Assembly: GCA_900321535.1 (NCBI GenBank)
Contig: ONWJ01000054.1
Location: 1 to 11,645 of the forward strand
From: an uncultured Erysipelotrichaceae bacterium
Lineage (GTDB): Bacteria; Bacillota_I; Bacilli_A; RFN20; CAG-826
DNA length: 11,645 bases
Direction: 5' to 3'
Made by a program: the position numbers and the translations under genes. Within the stretch, counting starts at the first letter, position 1. Each line of letters starts with the position of its first letter. The notes beneath the pieces were generated by a model. The model worked only from the letters and a program-made list of their open reading frames with translations, had not been told where the DNA came from and made no database searches. Below, in pieces: positions 7,648-11,645 of this stretch.

Positions 7648-9219
7648 TTATTTTGCCACTTCGACCGCGCGGGATTCGCGGATGACGGCAACCTTGATTT
7701 GACCTGGATAGGTGCATTCGGATTCAATGCGGTCACGGATGTCTTGCGCAAGCTTGGCTGCTTCAAGATCCGAGACTCTCTCGTAATCAACCATGACGCG
7801 AACTTCACGTCCGGATTGAATCGCGTAGGCCTGAGTAACACCTTGATACTCTTTGCAGATTTTCTCAAGCTGTTCGATACGCTTGACATACGTCTCAACC
7901 GTTTCGGAGCGCGCCCCTGGTCTAGCAGCAGATAAGGCGTCCGCGGCAGCGACAAGGTGGGCGATGACCGAGCGGGCTTCAACATCGCCATGGTGAGACT
8001 CAATGGAGTTCACGACGACGTCTGGCTCGCCGAATTTCCTAGCAAGTTGAGCGCCAAGTTGGACGTGGCTTCCTTCTTGCTCGAAGTCGATGGCTTTACC
8101 GATATCGTGAAGAAGACCAGCGCGTCTAGCAAGATTGACATCTAAGCCAAGCTCGCCCGCCATGATGCCGGTAAGATAGGCAACTTCCATGGAGTGGGTA
8201 AGACCGTTCTGGCCATAGGAAGTGCGATAGTGAAGTCTTCCGATATATTGGACAAGCTCGCGGTTGATACGTGGAAGTCCAAGTTTGAAGATGGCTTCTT
8301 CGCCGTACTTTTGAGAGGATTCTTCAACCTCTTTCTTGCACTTGGCGACAACTTCTTCAATGCGTCCTGGCTGGATGCGACCATCACGGACGAGGTACTC
8401 CAATGCGCGTCTTGCAATTTCGCGGCGGATTGGGTCGAAGCAGGAGACGGTGATGACTTCTGGGGTATCATCGATGACGAGGTCAACGCCAAGTTCTTGT
8501 TCGAGAACGCGGATGTTGCGGCCTTCACGACCGATGATGCGACCTTTCATCTCATCGCTTGGAAGTGCGACGACAGAGACATTACGTTCGGTCGTAACGT
8601 CTTGGGCGTATTTCTGGCAAGCAAGAGAGAGGAGGTCCACTGCTTTTGCTTCCGCGGTTTCACGGGCTTCATCTTCCGCATTCTTGATGTATGCGGCAAT
8701 TTCCATGGACATCTTGGATTCGATGCGGGCCATGATTTCGTCATGGGCTTCCTGAATGGACATGCCCGCGACTTTTTCAAGCTCGGCGATGATGGAGTCG
8801 ATTTTCTCATCCAACTCAGCCTGACGTTTCTTATAAGCTTCGATTTGGCCATCGAGAGAAGACTTCTTCTGCTCTAAGGCTTTCTCTTGGTTATGAAGTT
8901 CGGCTTCACGGGCTTCAAACGCTTGGATACGGAGAGATAACTTCTGTTCCTCGGACGCTAACTCGCCTTTACGAACACGGATTTCATTTTCCGTTTGCTG
9001 CTTGACTTCGAAGGCAGTTTGCTTGGCGTCGATCTCCGCGTTTTTAAGCAAGTGAGCGGCTTGAACCTTCGCATCTTTGATGATTTGATCCGCCGACTTT
9101 GATGCGGCGTTCACTTTCTTTCTGTTCAGCAGGAAGAAAATAAGGAATGTGACCCCGGCGCCTACAAACAAGCAGACGATCATCAAACCGATGGCCAGTC
9201 CTACATTCATTTCATTCAT
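7648..9219 (-). CDS. rny: Ribonuclease Y
   Basis: RNase Y is the membrane-anchored endonuclease that starts bulk mRNA decay in many Firmicutes. The 523-residue protein matches the usual 515-525. Residues 7-32 form the membrane anchor. A long charged coiled coil follows at about 38-190. A KH domain contains the GxxG loop in IIGREGRNI (228-236). The HD domain carries His371-Asp372 (LLHDIGKAI), with His342 (THS), His409-His410 and Asp427 as further likely metal or catalytic residues. The ATG at 9219 has AAAGGAG six bases upstream. The gene appears to have its own promoter at 9344-9371 and a leader of about 118 bases, and it heads the unit rny-ymdB-miaB-miaA. The Shine-Dalgarno site can partly pair with an upstream CTTTGG, which may limit translation. 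Confidence 0.98.
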   Translation of the reverse strand: MNEMNVGLAIGLMIVCLFVGAGVTFLIFFLLNRKKVNAASKSADQIIKDAKVQAAHLLKNAEIDAKQTAFEVKQQTENEIRVRKGELASEEQKLSLRIQAFEAREAELHNQEKALEQKKSSLDGQIEAYKKRQAELDEKIDSIIAELEKVAGMSIQEAHDEIMARIESKMSMEIAAYIKNAEDEARETAEAKAVDLLSLACQKYAQDVTTERNVSVVALPSDEMKGRIIGREGRNIRVLEQELGVDLVIDDTPEVITVSCFDPIRREIARRALEYLVRDGRIQPGRIEEVVAKCKKEVEESSQKYGEEAIFKLGLPRINRELVQYIGRLHYRTSYGQNGLTHSMEVAYLTGIMAGELGLDVNLARRAGLLHDIGKAIDFEQEGSHVQLGAQLARKFGEPDVVVNSIESHHGDVEARSVIAHLVAAADALSAARPGARSETVETYVKRIEQLEKICKEYQGVTQAYAIQSGREVRVMVDYERVSDLEAAKLAQDIRDRIESECTYPGQIKVAVIRESRAVEVAK

Positions 9220-9225
9220 GAAAAA

Positions 9226-9246
9226 CTCCTTTGGTTAAACCCAAAG
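9226..9246 (-). promoter_or_regulatory. Ribosome binding site of rny within a small hairpin
   Basis: On the minus strand CTTTGG (9241-9246) can pair with CCAAAG (9229-9234) across a 6-base loop. The second arm covers the AAAG of the Shine-Dalgarno sequence AAAGGAG (9226-9232). The 6-bp stem is only moderately stable, so control of rny translation is a suggestion. Confidence 0.4.
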
Positions 9247-9324
9247 TCAAACGACCCACAACGAAATATGTGATTCAATATGGAACTAGTTGCCTAGCAC
9301 GATGTTTACAAAACCGATGGGGAA

Positions 9325-9337
9325 GTTCCTTTGGAAC
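9325..9337 (-). other. Perfect dyad at the predicted rny transcript start
   Basis: GTTCC-AAA-GGAAC is a perfect 5-bp inverted repeat immediately downstream of the predicted -10 box of rny. It would lie at +1 to about +13, so it could be an operator or a 5'-end hairpin in the message. Confidence 0.35.
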
Positions 9338-9343
9338 ATAAAT

Positions 9344-9371
9344 AGTGTACCAGTTTGTAAAACAAACTCAA
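9344..9371 (-). promoter_or_regulatory. Putative extended -10 promoter for rny, covered by dyads
   Basis: On the minus strand TTGAGT (9366-9371) is followed after 16 bases by TACACT (9344-9349), preceded by TGG, which gives an extended -10 (TGnTACACT). The transcript would start near 9337-9339. The spacer contains the perfect dyad GTTTGT-TTT-ACAAAC (9353-9367). A second dyad, AAACTC-TTTTT-GAGTTT (9364-9380), covers the -35. These could be binding sites for a repressor. The promoter lies downstream of the recA terminator, as needed for separate control of rny. Confidence 0.55.
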
Positions 9372-9418
9372 AAAGAGTTTTTGCACAAAATAGCAAAGAC
9401 TGTAATTAAAGCGAGAAT

Positions 9419-9493
9419 TGCAGGGTTTTGGAAGAAAAACCGAAAACTTCGGAATACTCGATTAATCTTTCCCTCAACTTCAAAAACCCTGCA
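9419..9493. repeat. Long imperfect inverted repeat in the recA-rny gap
   Basis: On the plus strand TGCAGGGTTTTGGAAG (9419-9434) and CTTCAAAAACCCTGCA (9478-9493) are complementary over 16 bp with one mismatch (9430 against 9482). The 43-base interior holds a second hairpin, CCGAA-AAC-TTCGG (9440-9452). No T-run follows on the minus strand, so this is not a second recA terminator. No open reading frame or target-site duplication is seen. It may be a structured RNA, a mRNA 3' stabiliser or a small non-coding repeat; I do not recognise it. Confidence 0.6.
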
Positions 9494-9525
9494 GAACCCG
9501 CCTGCTTTTTTCTACTTAAAGAAAC

Positions 9526-9555
9526 AAAAAACGCACCCTGTTTTGAAGGATGCGT
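9526..9555 (-). terminator. Rho-independent terminator of recA
   Basis: On the minus strand ACGCATCC (9548-9555) pairs with GGGTGCGT (9531-9538) over 8 bp with one G-T pair. A 9-base loop separates the arms, and a run of six T follows, the first within the stem. It begins 11 bp after the recA stop codon. Confidence 0.9.
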
Positions 9556-9566
9556 GTTCTGCAATG

Positions 9567-10592
9567 TTATTCGGCGTCTTCTTCCACCACGCCTCCGCTA
9601 TGGAAGGTGTCGCGGATTTTGGCCTCGATTGCATCGGATACTTCAGGATGTTCCTTGAGGTAATTTTTGGAGGCCTCTCTGCCATTTCCGATTTTATTGC
9701 CATCAATCTCGTACCAGTTGCCCGTCTTGCGAATAAGGCCGAGTTGTTCACCCATATCGAGGATCTCTCCATATTTGGAGAAGCCTTCGCCATAGAGCAA
9801 ATCAATCGTGCAGCTCTTAAACGGAGGAGCAACTTTGTTTTTCACAATCTTGATCTTGACGGTATTGCCGATGATTTCGGAGCCAGACTTCAAGGCTTCC
9901 GCGCGACGGATATCGATACGGATGGAAGCGTAGAACTTCAAGGCACGGCCACCGGTCGTGGTTTCAGGATTGCCATACATGACACCGACTTTCTCGCGGA
10001 GCTGGTTGATGAAGATAACAACCGTCCCGGTGCGATTGAGCACGCCGGCGATCTTTCTCATGCCTTTCGACATAAGTCTAGCCTGCAAGCCAACTTGGTT
10101 ATCGGACATCACGCCGTCAAGTTCGGCCTGTGGGACAAGCGCTGCGACAGAGTCGACGACGATGAGGTCCATCGCGCCCGATTCAGCGAGCATCTCGCAG
10201 ATTTCCAATCCTTGTTCACCAGAATCTGGCTGAGAGAGGATTAATTCGTCGATGTTGACACCGAGCTTTTGAGCATAATCAGGATCGATTGCATGCTCTG
10301 CATCGATGAAGGCGCAACGTCCGCCTTTCTTTTGGGCTTGAGCGATTGCTTCAAGCGCAAGGGTTGTTTTACCCGAGGATTCAGGTCCGAAGACTTCGAT
10401 GATACGCCCTTTCGGATAACCACCGACACCTAAGGTCTGATCCAATAAGATCGATCCGGTTGGGATCACATCTACGTCTACTTTTTCACGGTCGCCTAGA
10501 CGCATGACGGCGCCTTTGCCAAAGGACTTCTCAATCGCACGAAGCGCATCGTCCAAGGCTTTCTGTTTATCGTTTGTTTCTGGTTTCGCCAT
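9567..10592 (-). CDS. recA: Recombinase RecA
   Basis: RecA forms filaments on single-stranded DNA, promotes strand exchange and triggers LexA self-cleavage where LexA exists. The 341-residue protein has Walker A GPESSGKT (69-76), the catalytic glutamate in FIDAEH (Glu99), Walker B LIVVD (143-147), the L1 region, and the L2 loop GNPETTTGG (207-215). The core motif [12 protein letters not shown] is also present, with a short acidic tail EEDAE. Length is normal, and there is no intein. Start 10592 has GTAGGAG with a spacer of 6 bases. The gene is preceded by a 76-bp AT-rich gap and followed by a strong terminator, so it is probably transcribed alone or from the pgsA-cinA promoter. No Bacillus-type SOS box (GAAC-N4-GTTC) is visible upstream. 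Confidence 0.99.
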   Translation of the reverse strand: MAKPETNDKQKALDDALRAIEKSFGKGAVMRLGDREKVDVDVIPTGSILLDQTLGVGGYPKGRIIEVFGPESSGKTTLALEAIAQAQKKGGRCAFIDAEHAIDPDYAQKLGVNIDELILSQPDSGEQGLEICEMLAESGAMDLIVVDSVAALVPQAELDGVMSDNQVGLQARLMSKGMRKIAGVLNRTGTVVIFINQLREKVGVMYGNPETTTGGRALKFYASIRIDIRRAEALKSGSEIIGNTVKIKIVKNKVAPPFKSCTIDLLYGEGFSKYGEILDMGEQLGLIRKTGNWYEIDGNKIGNGREASKNYLKEHPEVSDAIEAKIRDTFHSGGVVEEDAE

Positions 10593-10602
10593 AACACACT
10601 CC

Positions 10603-10618
10603 TACTTATTTATTCCCC
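10603..10618 (-). repeat. 16-base direct repeat, copy 2 (upstream of recA)
   Basis: GGGGAATAAATAAGTA on the minus strand ends 10 bases before the recA ATG and touches its Shine-Dalgarno site. It is identical to the 16 bases at 2271-2286 before the ABC transporter gene. Confidence 0.7.
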
Positions 10619-10627
10619 AAAATCGCA

Positions 10628-10656
10628 AATGTATGCTAAAAGTTTTTTCGTAAAAA
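10628..10656 (-). promoter_or_regulatory. Weak candidate promoter for recA
   Basis: On the minus strand TTTTTA (10651-10656) and TACATT (10628-10633) are 17 bases apart in the cinA-recA gap. The match is poor and the region is AT-rich, so chance is likely. The fit is mainly positional: recA has its own terminator and would be expected to have a promoter here or to share that of pgsA-cinA. Confidence 0.3.
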
Positions 10657-10680
10657 TTAATTAATGAATTAATTATTTTT
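10652..10680 (-). terminator. AT-only dyad over the cinA stop codon, possible weak terminator
   Basis: On the minus strand AAAAATAATTAAT, then TC, then ATTAATTAATTTTT form an inverted repeat with one bulged base, ending in five T. It spans the cinA stop. The stem has no G or C in its arms, so it would be a weak terminator at best and may simply be AT-rich spacer. Confidence 0.35.
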
Positions 10681-11151
10681 TATTTCCGGAAACAAAGATA
10701 GGACAAGACCAACCATCGCGTCCACAACTTGAGCCCTAATGCAGTTTCTATCACCGTTAAGATGAAGCGGGATGGTCCAGGTGTTGCCATCGTAATAAAC
10801 ACCGACGAAGACAGAGCCAACTGGTTCTTCCCCTTCTTGAACAGTTGGGCCTGCGTTGCCTGTGCAAGAGACGCAGATATCAACGTCAAGCGCCTTTGCG
10901 CCGCCTTCTGCCATTTCAGCAGCCACGACCGCGGACACCACGCCATTATTGCGGATGGTGGATGGGCGGATGCCAAGAAGATTGCTCTTCACTTCAGGGG
11001 TATAGGCGATGATGCCACCTTTATAGACCGCGCTAGCGCCGCTAATCTCACAAGCTTTCGCGCCAAATAACCCGCCAGTAAGGGATTCGGCAGAACCCAA
11101 AGTCAAACCTTTATCAGCTAAAAGCTGAAGCATTTCAACGATCTTCGACAT
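10669..11151 (-). CDS. cinA: CinA C-terminal-type nicotinamide-nucleotide amidohydrolase
   Basis: This 160-residue protein equals only the C-terminal PncC domain of CinA, which deamidates NMN to nicotinate mononucleotide in pyridine nucleotide recycling. Visible motifs are AESLTGG (21-27) with the conserved Ser23, GASAVYKGGIIAYTPEVK (38-55), GVVS, and CTGNAGPT followed by EPVGSVFVGVYY. The N-terminal molybdopterin-binding-like domain of the 410-residue Bacillus CinA is absent, as in several reduced Firmicutes and Mollicutes, so a competence-related role should not be assumed. The start at 11151 is chosen because AAGGAGG lies 9 bases upstream at 11161-11167. An in-frame ATG at 11181 would lie inside pgsA and has that Shine-Dalgarno site within its coding sequence. 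The gene starts one base after the pgsA TGA, so translation is coupled. Confidence 0.93.
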   Translation of the reverse strand: MSKIVEMLQLLADKGLTLGSAESLTGGLFGAKACEISGASAVYKGGIIAYTPEVKSNLLGIRPSTIRNNGVVSAVVAAEMAEGGAKALDVDICVSCTGNAGPTVQEGEEPVGSVFVGVYYDGNTWTIPLHLNGDRNCIRAQVVDAMVGLVLSLFPEIKNN

Positions 11152-11152
11152 A

Positions 11153-11645
11153 TCATTCTTCCTCCTTAAGGATGCCAGCATTGGCTTTTAAATAAATGAA
11201 TCCAGAGATGAGAGACATCGCGGTGGCTAAATAGATAAGCCAGCTGCCGATGCGAAGAAGCGGATGCCAGGCGGCATCGAAAAAGGAGAATGGGAAGCCA
11301 TTAAGCAAGATAACCGGGATAGCAATCATCTGGAAAATGGTCTTGAGTTTGCCATAGATGTTCGCGGCCACGACGATATTCTTTTTAGCCGCTAACAAAC
11401 GCATCGTATCGACGATGAGGTCACGGACGACCATCAAGACAACGCAGAACCAAGGAATGGTCATTTGATTTGGGGCGAAGCTTGCTGGAACCGCGGCGAA
11501 GATGAGCAAGGAATTAACCAACATCTTGTCAGCGATAGGATCAAGGAATTTGCCAAGGTTGGTGACTTGATTCCACTTTCGAGCAAGATGCCCATCCACC
11601 GCATCGGTAGCCGAAGCGATGATGAAGACAATCGCCGCGATCAAA
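11153..11645 (-). CDS. pgsA: CDP-diacylglycerol--glycerol-3-phosphate 3-phosphatidyltransferase (5' end missing)
   Basis: PgsA makes phosphatidylglycerol phosphate from CDP-diacylglycerol and glycerol-3-phosphate at the membrane. About 163 C-terminal residues are present; the frame is open at the right edge and perhaps 20-30 residues are missing, judged from the family length of 180-195. The CDP-alcohol phosphatidyltransferase signature DG-x2-AR-x8-G-x3-D-x3-D is complete in DGHLARKWNQVTN followed by LGKFLDPIADK. Several hydrophobic membrane segments follow, including one near the C-terminus (LLRIGSWLIYLATAMSLISG). The visible first codon TTG is internal, not the start. It ends with TGA one base before cinA. 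The pgsA-cinA-recA order is the Bacillus arrangement. Confidence 0.96.
   Translation of the reverse strand, partial: LIAAIVFIIASATDAVDGHLARKWNQVTNLGKFLDPIADKMLVNSLLIFAAVPASFAPNQMTIPWFCVVLMVVRDLIVDTMRLLAAKKNIVVAANIYGKLKTIFQMIAIPVILLNGFPFSFFDAAWHPLLRIGSWLIYLATAMSLISGFIYLKANAGILKEEE

Noticed and set aside
8194..8877. Open frame of 227 codons on the plus strand across rny
   Set aside because: It is antisense to a complete, well-conserved RNase Y and has no domain or ribosome binding site.
9286..9339. A 17-codon leader peptide (MFQRNF...) in the rny leader
   Set aside because: The ATG falls at the predicted transcript start with no ribosome binding site, and there is no codon run or terminator pair typical of attenuation.
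9419..9493. Insertion element remnant or CRISPR-like repeat
   Set aside because: There is only one inverted pair, no flanking duplication, no repeated spacer pattern and no transposase remnant.
9345..10244. Open frame of 299 codons on the plus strand across recA
   Set aside because: It is antisense to recA over most of its length, has no Shine-Dalgarno site or recognisable domain, and its length follows from the codon bias of recA.
11152..11181. Upstream ATG (11181) as the start of cinA
   Set aside because: It lies inside pgsA, and the Shine-Dalgarno site AAGGAGG sits between it and the better start at 11151.

Overview
All genes in this window lie on the minus strand, so transcription runs from high to low coordinates. 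The conserved order pgsA, cinA, recA, rny, ymdB, miaB matches Bacillus-type Firmicutes chromosomes. Several traits suggest a reduced, probably uncultured member of the Bacilli near Erysipelotrichales, RF39 or Acholeplasma-like lineages: a CinA reduced to its amidase domain, no spoVS/tdh/kbl genes between ymdB and miaB, and short forms of MiaA and Fhs. TGA is used as a stop (ends of pgsA, miaB and the ABC fusion gene), so this is the standard bacterial code and not the Mycoplasma code. Shine-Dalgarno sites are mostly strong. The lineage assignment is inference; no rRNA is present.

From the right end the layout is as follows. (1) pgsA (5' end missing) and cinA are separated by one base and coupled. 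A 76-bp AT-rich gap follows. (2) recA has its own Shine-Dalgarno site and a clear rho-independent terminator. (3) A 347-bp intergenic region holds that terminator, a long imperfect inverted repeat, a good extended -10 promoter with overlapping dyads, and a leader that can fold over the rny ribosome binding site. (4) rny, ymdB, miaB and miaA form a tight unit with gaps or overlaps of 5 bp, 20 bp and 4 bp. (5) After a 72-bp gap with a promoter, fhs and a small DUF951 zinc-ribbon-like gene overlap by one base. (6) After a 58-bp gap with several dyads come a MacB-like ABC-FtsX fusion and the start of a second ABC ATPase, joined by an ATGA overlap. That second gene runs off the left edge.

The central theme is RNA metabolism. 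RNase Y (membrane-anchored mRNA endonuclease) and YmdB (a phosphodiesterase reported to work with RNase Y in Bacillus) are co-expressed with MiaB and MiaA, which together make ms2i6A37 in tRNA. The most interesting feature is in MiaB. It carries about 100 extra C-terminal residues that resemble the YlbF/YmcA (Ric) family. In Bacillus subtilis ymcA is the separate gene directly after miaB (ymcB), and its product is part of the Y-complex (YaaT-YlbF-YmcA) that steers RNase Y cleavage. Here the two neighbours appear fused into one protein, two genes from rny. A second point is an exact 16-base sequence just upstream of both recA and the unrelated ABC transporter gene.
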